Assembly (NCBI RefSeq): GCF_022581195.2
Contig: NC_061455.1
Coordinates: forward strand, 4,026,120 to 4,090,119
Direction of reading: 5' to 3'
DNA from: Helicoverpa zea
Taxonomy: Eukaryota; Arthropoda; Insecta; Lepidoptera; Noctuidae
DNA length: 64,000 nucleotides
The notes under the pieces are model-generated. The model saw only the letters and a list, made by a program, of their open reading frames with translations. It had not been told where the DNA came from and ran no database searches. Below, piece after piece: positions 31,526-43,253 of this stretch. The first letter of the stretch is position 1; the number at the start of each line of letters is the position of its first letter. The position numbers and the translations under genes are program-made.

Positions 31526-32627
31526 TTTAAAAACATTTAACTTAAAAATAAATTAAAAACCACTAGTCACAGCACCATCAACAAGCATTGTTTTTAAGAG
31601 TCGAACCGCGACTGCAGATAAGTACAATGTAACGATGAACGAAAACATGCGATATTATTATTTCAATTAATTAGCTGATTATTAGTCAGAGCAACCCGTC
31701 CGATTTACGCGACTGATACACTGTGAAACGGTAATTAGCGTAAGAGTGCGTGTTATAAGCTTGTATGTTTATCAGGACTTATTTCTGATACTGTCCGGCA
31801 TTTGGCACCCAGTCCCTACGCTGTCCGCGCACCACACGTCACGAATTATCGTCTCTCGTCTCGTTTTTATTTTATTTTCGTGAACATCAGTTTTGAAGAC
31901 AGGCGACCGATACGGATTAATACTTTTGTTCGTATGACTAAGTGTTAATAACCTTCGCTGATAAAATATATCATAAATAATTTGTATGTGACATAAACAA
32001 ATTGGGTATTTGTTTATTTAAGTTTCCTGGAGTTTAATTATGTTAATAAAATGGAATTAACTCTTTTACGAAGGGCAAAAGTGAGACTGCTGTTCGTTTA
32101 TCGATAAAACAAAGTGTTGAGTCTTCACTACGACTTTGAGCTATCCTTGAAAGCTACAATTTATATTTGAAGGTACAGCCAGGAAGAGAATGGACAGGCA
32201 CAGGACAGAAAGTTAAGCATTTATGATACATTATCCTTCATTGAGGCAGACTGTATAGTTATTTTTTTCGAATATTTAAATAAATCAGTGTTTACTATGC
32301 ATGTATTCCTTTTGCTCTTGGTCGTATGTGCAGTCTTTTAATTATTTTCCTCAATTAAGTGGTACATACTGAGCACCTTTAGGTAACGCACAGTATAAAT
32401 TCAGCTTGTTTTTATTGAAAGAAACTTTAGGTACAACGAGTTAGTTTTGGGTATTTAGTCAATAGCATTTATCGACCCATTAAACTACGCCCCTGAGTAA
32501 CAATTATTCTGAACGTTTATCTAATTCTCCGAATTCTTACTAAAGGATTTTCTTAATGTTTTCCGCGGTGTCTTGATGAAACAAAAGGTGGGTTCTTGTA
32601 TTTGTATTACATCATACACATCTTGAT
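31526..32627. other. Intergenic region between the MFS gene and the 32.6-kb gene
   Basis: Contains the presumed promoter and 5' UTR of the minus-strand MFS gene (from 31526 rightward) and, at its right edge, the 3' flank of the next minus-strand gene. I see no TATA box that I would commit to and no repeat. Confidence 0.4.
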
Positions 32628-35600
32628 TCAAGCAGATTCCTTTATTTTTTCACACACCCAATACATTTTTTTATGCGAGTGTTCCAAACGTGGCAATTTA
32701 GGTTTGTTTGGGCAAAACATGTTATCTTTGAATGAGGTTTGTTGGGCCGCCAGCACATCGATCTCATCTCTTAATTCTTTTATTATTATTTGCAAAGGCA
32801 TTAACTCCCGTTCGTATAAATCTATAACCCTTTTGTCCGGAACATCACTCTGTATGTTCTGTTGTTGCTCTTGTGAATCCACACCTTTTGCATGACCTGG
32901 AAGAAATTCAGAGGTTATTTTTTTATCATCTTTACACACAAGGCTTCTTCATAATATGGAACCTCACATAGCGCGTTTGTACCTACAAGAATCACTGCAT
33001 TCAAATGAGCTAGATTGTCATGTTTCTTACAATACCGACCTACCTATCTGGTTATTTTGTTTGAAGTATATAATTTTCAGCTATTTTACTTACTTTGTGT
33101 AGGCGGTCTTTGTTTTGTTGACCTATCGCTGTCCACAGTTATGAATCCAGAGTCGCTTATAGAAACACGTTGATTGGCATTTGCTTTCTTGATTTGTATC
33201 GAAAAATCATGATCCGAATCTATAGGGATCCTAATTTCTTTTGAAGATACTCTTATTTGAGACCTTATTACTGTCACCGAATCATTAGGATAACGAGTTG
33301 GTGCAGCAGCCGTATCGAATGTTCGCAGAACTCTCATATTTTGGTCATTTAAAAAGCTATGAAAACCCAATTCCACAGACATGACGTCTTTTTTTAGAAC
33401 GCTTTTTAATGTGCTTGTTGATGCATTAGAAGAGTCTAACCCTGGGTCCTCAGAAGTTTTTAAGGGTCTTTGAATAATTTCTACACTATCCAAGTCTTTT
33501 CCTATGTATTCATGTTTGTCAAAGGAAGGTACTTTTTCAATTTTTTGTCCTGACCTTGCTGAAGAAATCTTTTCCAAAGAGTATATGTCTGTTTTAGATC
33601 CAACTTTCTCATCATTATTGTCTTTAGTTGCAAAAGGTATTGCTTTCTTATCATTATCAATTCTCTTAGTTTGATCTTTTCCATCGGCAATTGGTTTAAT
33701 TAGTATGCTAGTTTCACTGACAACTCTTTTATTTTGTCCAAAATTATTTGATGGTTCCGTTTTTTCAATAAGAATCGGTGCTGTAATGTAACTTGCACTT
33801 TCATCGTTTCGTGGAGATTTCGGAATTTCAATCAAGGGTGACTGTGGTATTTCTTTTGGTATGGTGGTCATATCTTCTTCTGTTTTAGTGAGTATAGGAT
33901 TTTCTTTTTGATCTTCATTGTTACTTATGTCAACTTTTATTTCTTCTTGAAAGTCTTTATCAGAACTAGTAATTTCATTTACTACTTCTTTTGGTGTTAT
34001 AGACATGGCATTAGGATCTTCATATGATTGTTTAATATCACCCTCCTCTTTTATAGAAGGCATGGGCGAAATGTCGTCCTCTTCCTTTAAAGAGGGAGAG
34101 GATGAATCCTCCTCTTTTTTCTTTAAGGAAATGTTATCATCAGTTTGAGGAACTGTTGAAATATTATCATCAGTTTTAGGAACTGTTGAAATGTTATCAT
34201 CAGTTTGAGGAACTGTTGAAATGTTATCATCAGTTTTAGGAACAGTTGAAATGCTATCATCAGTTTTAAAATCACGAGAACCAACATCATCAGATTTCAA
34301 ATCTTCTTTTATGGTTGGTACTTCAGATAATGTAGTCTCACTTTGACTCTTTTCTTGGTCAATAGAATCGGAGGTAGTACGAAGATTCTTTTTTGGAATT
34401 GGACTTACTTTTTCATCACTATTAGTAATAAGCGGTAGTGAACTTTTACTTGAGTTATTTTCTGTCAATGTGGAATCTGTATTTGATATATTTGATTCAA
34501 CTTTTACTGGGACTGGGACTGGGATTGGCGTAATAAATGAGCCTGCTTCTGTATTTCTGTCTATGCTGTTTTCTCTCTCTTTTTTTTCAGCTGGTTGAGT
34601 TTTTGTGTTACTTTTATAACTATCACTCGGAGACATATCAGGTTGTTGTTGAACATTGGCAAGGTCTTCATTGTCCGTTGTAACAGATTCGTCTGGAGTT
34701 TCAATTTTGTCTATTGCGTTTTCATCTGAACCTTGCGTATTCGAAACATCGGAAGATCTACGTTTTGGCGAATCTGTTTTATTCGATGTTTCTTTTTCTT
34801 TTATCAAATTAATTTCCTTATCTGTTTTTTCATCTGGCTTTCGTTTGCTATCAACTGAATTACTATCACTAAGAGAAATATCAGGAAGTTGAACATTGGT
34901 GGTGTCTTCATTTTTGGCCGTAATAGATTCCGGTCTTAAATTAGATATTTGTTTTAATTCTTTGTCTGGCATTACAATTTCGTCTACTACGTTTTCATCC
35001 TGCGTTGGTAATGTATCATATTTTTTGGTATTATCTTCAGGTTCCACCTTGTCAGGTCTTAAAGGAATAGGAACGGGTATGGGTATAAAAATAGGCGTTT
35101 TAGTGGATTCCTTCCTCTTTGATTCCGAAACCTCGGAAGGCCTATGTTTCGGTGAATCTTTTTGATTCAAAGTCTCTTTTTCTTTTATCCGATGTATTCC
35201 TTTAGGTGGAATAAAGTAAGGCTCCGAATGAAAATCGTTGAATGATTTTCTAGATCTGTCTTCAGAAGGACCCTTGCTCCTGTTCGTTTTATTATCGCTG
35301 ATCCCCAAATCGCTTGATATTTTTGGTGGGTACGTAATTATGGATTCAGAACCATCATCGCTTACAGAATTTTTAGGTGACTCCACAGGGTTAAGCTTTG
35401 AAATTGAATCGGTTTTTTCCAAAGTGCTTGTTGATTTGTCACTAAATTTTCGTTTCTTTTTGAAGAACCCACTTTCAAAAAAGGAACTGCGTTTGCTTTC
35501 AGTCCTGGCATCTTCATCGCGTACTTTGGTGGGACTTTGATCCCTGGATACGTCACTTTTAACATCGTCTGAATTGTTCGGTTCCGTATCATATCTTTCA

Positions 35601-37218
35601 GGCCCCGATCTCGTACTGGGTTTGTAAGCATATTTATCTTCACTAAAAGGTGGATCTAAGCACCCCCCTGTAATCATAATACAAAGTTTGAATTTTAGAA
35701 ACGATGAACTTATTTCGACTGCCGTGAATAACTTTACGAAAGCTAAAAAACATGGGTGTATTCATGTCGTCATGGTATCTATGATATTAAAATGATACAT
35801 TTATATTGATTTATCTTGAGGGAATACGTCCAATAGACTTGAATAGACGATAGATGGTGAAGAGTGTGCGGTGAACCTGGGGCCCAAGTTATTAGCGCAG
35901 GTAATGTATATGTATTTGCAACTGGCTGTGTTACAATGCCAGGGAATAGTCCTGGATTTCTCAAAGGGCTTACAGTTCGTTTAGCTTCTATATTATACCA
36001 TTCTATATAATACCAGGGTACAGGATTTAAAATTGCTTACTGGGTACATGACGTTCAACATCATCCGCATTTGTTCCTTCTAGTTTCGAAATGTTCGATT
36101 CCTTATCAATACTTTCTGGTCCCGATCTCGTACTAGGTTTGTATGCATATTTATCTTCACTAAATGGTGGATCTAAGCATCCCCCTGTTATCATAATACA
36201 AACATTACATTTAAGATACGAGTAACCAATTTCGATTTCTTTTGGTACAAAGAGAGGTCTTTTTTTTTGGTGAGGTTGCCTACAATCGTGTTCGGATTTG
36301 TCCGAGGGTGGGAAGTAGATCCCAAGAACACTTCGGGGGACAGCTATAGTAAGAATATAATAATAATTTCATATTGTACACAATCAACTATGTACTTGCT
36401 TTAATTATGTAATGCTACTAACCTGGTTTACACTTGCCAAAAGGCCACTTCTTCACTGGCTCATCTGAGACTGTAAAATTTGGATACTTGTTTTTAGAAA
36501 GAGTAAATGTTTGCTTCAAAGTTCCGTCTGACTTAGTGGCTACAGCAGGTGCAGTTACATTTGCACTATATGACGAACTGGGCATGTAAATGTATTCATC
36601 ATCGTCCGCTCCTAAACATATTCCTGTAATAAAGCATCTCTAAACATGGTTAGGAAAAAGTAATTATCTATCTGGTGCAATTTGGCGATAACTTGTTTCT
36701 GGCAACACCTTCAATAAATAGCTGGACATTATTTCTTTTTACATTAAAGTAATGATTAACGCTCAATCCTTCTCCGTGTGAGAGGAGGCCTGTGCCTAGC
36801 AGAAGGACGATAAAAAGGCTGTAACTAACATTAGACTAATGACCGAAATACATATAATTATGCAGAAAATTACCTGGTCTTAGCTTATCAAAAACTTGTT
36901 TGTGAAACTTCCGCGTTGGTTTCTTTTCGAATTCATCTTTCATGAACACGTCGAAATTCATAATAGTATGATCACTACTGACCAATCGTGCTCTCTGAGT
37001 ATTGGTTTCAGTGCCATCAGGTAATGTTGAAATATTTTGTGCATATTGATACAGTAATTCCTCTTTTTTCCTAACTTTTATTTTCACATTAAGCGGTGTA
37101 CTCTGTGAGAAACTGGTAGATCGGTTCAACTTATTTTTAGGCACAGCTTCTATCACAAATGCTAAATTTTCTACTATTTGATCCACTAACGCTTGTTGGT
37201 TATTCATGTTGACGAAAA
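32628..37218 (-). CDS. Unrecognised, largely disordered protein (five exons, 1173 aa)
   Basis: Exons: 37207-36874 (ATG 37207), 36623-36423, 36184-36041, 35667-33094, 32896-32628. They total 3522 nt, and all introns are phase 1 with GT/AG. The start codon sits 11 bp after an acceptor-like site (ctttttag, exon edge 37218), so a 5' exon probably exists. The 2574-nt exon is rich in Ser, Lys, Asp and Glu, with Pro-Ile-Pro-Val tracts and five 10-residue repeats of the type TDDNISTVPK (about residues 690-740). Exons 3 and 4 both open with a nearly identical module (CLDPPFSEDKYAYKPSTRSG). Exon 2 opens with a distant version (CLGADDDEYIYMPSS). The last exon has a helical segment, LYERELMPLQIIIKEL, similar to one in the adjacent upstream unit. 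No enzyme domain, signal peptide or membrane segment seen. Function unknown. Confidence 0.78.
34135..34275 (-). repeat. 30-nt tandem repeats in the large exon
   Basis: Five units of about 30 nt encode T-D-D-[NS]-I-S-T-V-P-[KQ]. Units alternate between K and Q at the last position, suggesting duplication of a two-unit block. Confidence 0.85.
36755..36825 (+). repeat. Non-LTR 3' end fragment in an intron
   Basis: Contains CTCCGTGTGAGAGGAGGCCT and GTGCCTAGCAG, a well-known lepidopteran LINE 3' end motif (from memory), followed by a decayed tail. Confidence 0.6.
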
Positions 37219-37340
37219 CTAAAAAGAACAATACATGTTATTACCTAAAGACGAATAAAAACTTTTATAGGGTAAACTGTTATAAAAAAGAAGAAATGAA
37301 AGACATTTGTAAATACATAGCATTTATCACTCAGTTAAAT

Positions 37341-38574
37341 TTATCCATCAAACACAACAGAATAAATAACACGATTTGATTTTGCAAATTCTTCAGATTT
37401 CGTAATCTCTGGACTTTCACTGCACGACGATACTGCTTTAAACATCAAACTTGGTTTTGAAGACCTTTTGCATAATGATATTCCGAGTGCGGAACATTTA
37501 CACAATAAATCATTAAGAATCATTTTCATTGGTAGCATTTCGTTTTCGATAAACTGTTTATACTCCGCAACTCTCATTTCTGGAGGTGCTCTGCATTTAA
37601 ATCTTAATCTTTTTGATGATTGTTGGCTGGACACATCAATTATCGCAGACATTGTGTTATGGGTTTGATTGTCGTGAGACAAATCACTCGGAGTAGCAGA
37701 ACTTCCTGAGTCTTTATGAGAATCGTATATTTTACAGGTTACAGCTTTAGACACCACAATTTTATTCACGAATCGAGATTCTTGAGTGCTTAGCGAACAT
37801 ATTGGAGATAAACTTAGCCTTCGTGTGGCGTCATGTTTTAGTGATTTCTTTACAGGTGCAGTGAGTATATTAGCGTTGCACCTTTCTAAGGTGTCGCTGA
37901 ATATTGGATATATGTTTTCTGTATTGGTGATTTTATTCAATGATGCATTATGCAATATAGCGTCTTCAGACATGTGGCGATGGTGGGACTTTGTTCCTTC
38001 TGAAAATTAATATGAACGTCAAAATGATATAGAAGAAATATTAGAAATAGAACAAGTGCTAATCAAATTTCATACCTTTTTCATCCTTGATACTTAAAAC
38101 TTCTTCTGTTTCGAGTTCTTTTAAAGGCACTGAAGTACATGTTGCTTTGTGGAAAACAGGATTTCTATCTAAATCTTTATTGCCATCCGTTAGAGACTTG
38201 ATAAAAAGTTGTTTACTTTTGATATCATCTAGGGCTTTATTTAGAATGTAAGTATCGCTTATTATTTTCGAGACGTCTCCGGATCCAAGATTGAGCGTAG
38301 ACTTTGAAGATGTGAGTAGCAAGTCGACACACGAGTGGTACGTCTTGACGGCATCGTCGCAGCCATCGTGGAGTGCTTGCCGTTTCTTTAAGATCACTTT
38401 ACACGTTATAGGTATTCTATACTCTATAAAATTAGTCTCTTGTCTCCAAATGAGTTTGTCTAAGTTTTGTAAGCATGATACTTCTGGCACAATTTCTAAA
38501 CAACATTTTGAATTGTTTTCAGGATTTTTTTGCAGGAGAGGTGTGAATTTAATTCTTAGAGATGCAGTTTCCAT
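37341..38574 (-). CDS. Unrecognised protein, two exons (385 aa); may share a gene with the unit to its left
   Basis: Exon 1 is 38574-38076, from ATG METASLRIKF; two codons upstream are in frame but start with TTG. Exon 2 is 37999-37341, ending TAA. The junction is phase 1 with gtatga and ttttcag. The N-terminal half (residues 1-166) is mixed hydrophobic/charged with several Cys, and I recognise no domain. The C-terminal half ends in a predicted helical stretch, YKQFIENEMLPMKMILNDL, that resembles LYERELMPLQIIIKEL at the end of the neighbouring 1173-aa unit. Exon 1 also ends in the phase needed to join directly to the exon at 37218, skipping exon 2. That would give one 1343-aa reading frame with alternative last exons. 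Tandem paralogues are the alternative. Confidence 0.7.
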
Positions 38575-38679
38575 GTTCAACTATGTAGGCTACAGAAAAA
38601 AATCTGTAAAAAAAAATAGTAAAAAAACTTATTCGTTTATTTTTCATCATTGTTCACCTTTTATTTTTCATTACCTTCT

Positions 38680-38870
38680 GCCAGCGGTTTCACCCGCATT
38701 CCGTGGGAACTACTTCCCGTACCGGGATAAAAAGTAGCTGCTAATAAATGGGCTATCTAACACTGAAAGAAATTTTCAAATCGGACCAGTAGTTCCTGAG
38801 ATTAGCGCGTTCAAACAAACAAACAAACAAACTCTTCAGCTTTATAATATTAGTATGGATAAACATCATC
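38680..38870 (-). repeat. Family R dispersed repeat copy
   Basis: Nearly complete copy: GCGGTTTCACCCGCATTCCG, GGGAACTACTTCCCGTACCG, a (CAAA)n run and a final TTATAATATTAGTATGGAT. It is closely similar, in opposite orientation, to 61975-62172. It lies just upstream of the 38574 start codon. Confidence 0.8.
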
Positions 38871-41494
38871 AGTTAATATATTATTATGTTAGCATGTTGT
38901 TCCTTAGCCATGGTTAAGTCTACGGGATTTCAGCGTGTGACACCTATAGCTCGTTTAGGATATGCAGGTAACCAAGCCGAAGTAAAGCTTGTAACAAAGA
39001 TATTTGCGTAATATAGCAAATGTACATTTACAAGAACGAAAGACTTACCGGACAAAACACGAAACTATTCTGAGTGTAAGCTAAAAATTTCTGAACACAT
39101 AATTTTGATCTTCAAAAAATAGTAAGTATTAAAACTGAAATTTTATGTCATTTGCAAACGATTTAATAAATAATTTGTTATGTGAAATCCCCAAAATTAC
39201 AAACTTTTGTCATTAGTTTGTTATTTTTTTATTTGAATATACTTTATTGCATTTGACGTACTGTTGACAGTAGTAGACGAGCAAACAGGTTGAATAATTT
39301 GGTAACATATTTTTTTATTATAACATAGGATGTATCTTTTACTATATAACTTATTTGATTTCGGGGCGTGATTTGTCATCATCATGTTATCATACTTTTA
39401 AGAATCAACTTCAAAGAATTTCTTTCAATTTGGGAATAGATATTAATTGCTAGGTACCCAACGGTTCAATGTTTCCAAATGAACATCAACAAAAAACCCT
39501 GCACAATATGTGCTTATTTATTATAGGGGTACCTATGATGTAATCAGGTAAATTCAGACAGTATTGAGTATTATTATGAAATACTTAATTTGTGCAATAG
39601 ATAATGATATATTCTGTGTAATGATAGTTAGATACGCGAAGTAAACACGTTTATCTACGAATAATATTAATAATTTTCCACTTCATAATAATCTGAGCGC
39701 ATCTATTATGGATGCCGGATGGATAAGTACTTTTATTCATTTTGTTAAAATTCTTCAAGTTCAAAATAAATTGCCACTAGGTTACTTACGTAGCAAACGT
39801 ATTTTTTGTCCTATTATTAACAAGAAGATATTTTAATAAAATATGTTTTTTTTTTGTCTGTACTGTAACTTTCTGATTCCGTTATTTCACTGACTTCACA
39901 AAGGGTGCAACTACGTATCATGATGAAATTACTACCTACTTATTTTTTTTGTATTAGTAGGTAATCAACTACTTACATACTTGTGATTTAGAAATACAAA
40001 TAAGCATTATAATCGCTTATAAGCATTATTATATAAATAATGTGTAATAAACCCTTTTCTAGAATCACTGTTGCCGTTGATCCAACATGTCGTAAAGATA
40101 ATTTCTATATTATGAACCTACTTTACTATTTTAATCCTAACAGTTAATGAAGGCGTACAATAAAGTTATTTAATATATACAATAGATTATAATAAGGAGG
40201 AAATAATGGCTCCTAAACTACTGAAACGTTTTGAAACTGAACTATCCCCGGGTAACATAGGCTATATTTTGTCCGGTGAATATGCGGGAGATCATTGAGA
40301 GTATTGGGTATGTGTTTAATTTTCAGGAGCCTCGTAATTTTCAGGCGAGAAATTGCCAATGAGCAAACGTGAATGGCTTTTCTTGGTTTCAATTAGCTGG
40401 GGAAATTATATTGAATAGTATTTATGTAGGATCCGTCCTGGGTAAGTTATTTTATGAACTTAAAGAAATAAAACGACAACTGAGTTATTCTCCTGTTTTA
40501 ATTCCCAAAACCCTTGCTACTTCGCAATACTTACATCACCATCAATTTTTTTTTTTCATATAATTTTTACAAATTTAATTTTACGATATGCGACGATAAG
40601 TTATTGCTCCTAATATTTATTACTAAATTCCTGAATTATCACTAAGCACTCGAATAATTTAAGAAGAAAATACTGTACAAATTAAAACAGTTTTTACAAA
40701 AAACAAAAAACAGAAAAAAAACAAAAACAGTATGCAAAATGTATAAAATGCTGCCTGAAAGGGCAGAAAATAAAAATCACGATCACAGTTTTGTTTTTTT
40801 TTTGTCAAAAAAATGTAAAACACAGGCAACCCTAAACATTTAATTACTGAAGTTTTTGTACATAAATCCTTCCGCTTATTAGGTAATTTAATTAAGAATG
40901 TACCAATTCATGGGCAGTTTGTTTTACATCAGTATAAAATTTTATTTATTCTAAAATAGCTTACAATGTTTTCGCCACAGTCTCGGACGTGGTCTCTTAA
41001 TAAATACAATAATTTAAATTACAATAAATGTACATGAACTGCCTATATTTACAAAAGCGAACTTATCGCTGAAAATATAAAAAATATAAGTAAAGGAACC
41101 CTGCTGAGTTAATCGAAACTCTTTCTTGACCACAATAATAAAATGAACTGTACCTACTGGAATACCCACTAAAATAACATTAAGTAAATACAGACGAAGA
41201 GTTACCGACAGCTCATAAATTAATAAATTATGCTGTTTTCATGGGAGTTCCTAACAAACGTATTTAGGTAACGGCTTATGGTGATTAATAATATTTAATG
41301 ACGATAAATAAAAATAATTTGCATTTGATCGTCGCGCAACTTTCATCTCGAAGTACGAGATCGAATATGGACCTACGAAAAAAAACTTTTTATGAATGAC
41401 TAGATTGTAGCAACAATCAATAAATGTTAGGTATAAAGGACTTATCAAATAAATAGGAAGCGAATAAATACAACTAAATATTTCATATAATAGA
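38871..41494. other. Intergenic, AT-rich, no gene recognised
   Basis: No coding region longer than chance. A degraded family R piece lies at about 40195-40300 (CCCCGGGTAACATAGGCTAT). A-rich runs lie at 40680-40735. Nothing else seen. Confidence 0.5.
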
Positions 41495-41868
41495 AACTGC
41501 CTCGTTGGTCTAGTTGTCGCAAGTGCGGCTGCTGAGCACGAGGTCTCGGGTTCGATTCCCGAGTCGGGCCGAAATCGCTTTGTGGGTTTTAGAAGACTTT
41601 CACAAAGCAGCCCGGAGCCTGGAAGTTGGTGATTGATACACCCGTGCATCGGAGAGCACGTAAATGTCGGTCCTGCGCCTGATCTCTCTCCGGTCGTGTC
41701 GGATTGCCGTCCCATCGGGCTATGAGAGTGAAGGAATAGGGAGTGCACCTGTGTCTGCGCAAATACTTGTTCACTATAATATGTCCTGCGCAGTTGGCTA
41801 ATCTCCTTACATGAGAACAGCCGCCGTAGCCGATAATCGGCTAGGAGGACATCATCATCATCATCATC
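41495..41868 (+). mobile_element. tRNA-derived SINE (family 2) with (CAT)n tail and 8-bp target duplication
   Basis: The head resembles a tRNA with A box TGGTCTAGTTG and B box GGTTCGATTCC. A body of about 300 bp, unrelated to family 1, ends in GGACATCATCATCATCATCA. The direct repeat ATAATAGA flanks it at 41487-41494 and 41869-41876. It is not a functional tRNA gene, as the anticodon arm is not tRNA-like and the tail is retroposon-like. Confidence 0.9.
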
Positions 41869-43102
41869 ATAATAGATCTTTAAATCTAAGGTTACCTATA
41901 AAGCTTAGCTTAGCTAAATACGCTAAGGACTAGATTTTTGAGATCATTCTGAAAGCCAATTCCGTTTATTACGATCTATAATTATACAAATATTACAGGA
42001 TATTTAATGAAGTTAAAACTATGTGTTGACGATGGAATGGAATACTGGAATATACATATAATTTTAAATAACTGATTTTTGCGATGATTAACCCGTTGTA
42101 TGTCGGAAAGAGATAACGAGATTATTGTTTTTCTATATTTTTTTTTATAATTAACGGCATACAAGAGGTTTTTAATTACTGATTTATGTTCTTTTTTAAT
42201 GAAAATCTGTCTTTATCTTAACCTATTAAAACAATATATATAAATCGGGTCATGATTCGATAAATTGCTTGAACCAAGGTTTATGGAGTCGTACATGTTA
42301 TTCATTTATTTTACATTTTTATACGATACTATACTAAAATGACTAAAAATCATATAAAACTATTAATATTGCATAATCGTCCCACCTATATTGTCACTTG
42401 CGTGACAATTTAACATACGAGCCTATCCCTATTCAAATTTGTAACTTCCATCGTGCTCTGACTTATCCCTTTTTGGGGTAAATTCATTCTGTGTTTGTTC
42501 CACATTCAGCCACTAATGTCTTTATTGTTTAATTATATCAAATGAAGCATGACAAGGTTTATTGACATAGGTACCTACGTTTATGGGAGTTCAGTATGTA
42601 AATAAAACCGTCGTCGTGGATTATGTTATCTAGGCGTCAGTTATCTAGTAGATTGAGCATAGAACAATCATGGCCGTTGTAAATTATTCACGCAATATTT
42701 CTCGAATATCATGTGCACAAAATCGTCTTAGCTCAAATTCCCAGACATCATAAACGTCTTTTTTAAAACACTAAATTACTTTGAAAACTGAACGTGGAAA
42801 GTTGATAGTAAACAGTTGTATAAGGAAAACTGATGTTTTTGCTGTGAACTTGGGTCTTACAAGTCTATAATCCGTGTCGTAACCATAGAATTGAAAATAA
42901 TAATTGAACTGTATGTGGAACAAGCACCAGGCCTTACAACTAAACACCAAAATGTTCATTCGATGCCACAAGTCACAGGTAACGTTCGCAGCATTGTCGT
43001 GAAACATACAGATACAATCACAAACTATGGGGTTCTAGCACAACACGCCTAAAACTTATCTACAGGATTCAGGAACTTTTCAAAAGTGATGATCGTGGAC
43101 TC

Positions 43103-43253
43103 AAAAGACCAATGTCAGTGAAACGTATCTCAAAAAATCATACCTTTTAGAGGTCTTTTAAATAAACTTAGATAGTACATTGTCGCGTTGTCCGAAATTT
43201 TAGGACAACGCGGTGTTTTTAGGACCTAGAACATTCCCTGACATTGGTCTTTT
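43103..43253. repeat. Nested inverted repeat with a GC-rich hairpin
   Basis: The outer arms 43103-43118 and 43238-43253 pair perfectly over 16 bp (AAAAGACCAATGTCAG). The inner hairpin 43184-43193 with 43203-43212 pairs perfectly over 10 bp (CGCGTTGTCC) around a 9-base loop. No coding content. It may be a small fold-back element. Confidence 0.7.

Noticed and set aside
34656..35540. Plus-strand frames of 78-100 codons
   Set aside because: Antisense to the 2574-nt exon of the minus-strand gene; Ser/Phe/Leu-rich mirror of its Lys/Glu/Asp/Ser codons.
41495..41570. A functional tRNA gene
   Set aside because: The A and B boxes are present, but the sequence continues as a SINE with a (CAT)n tail and target duplication, and the cloverleaf is poor.
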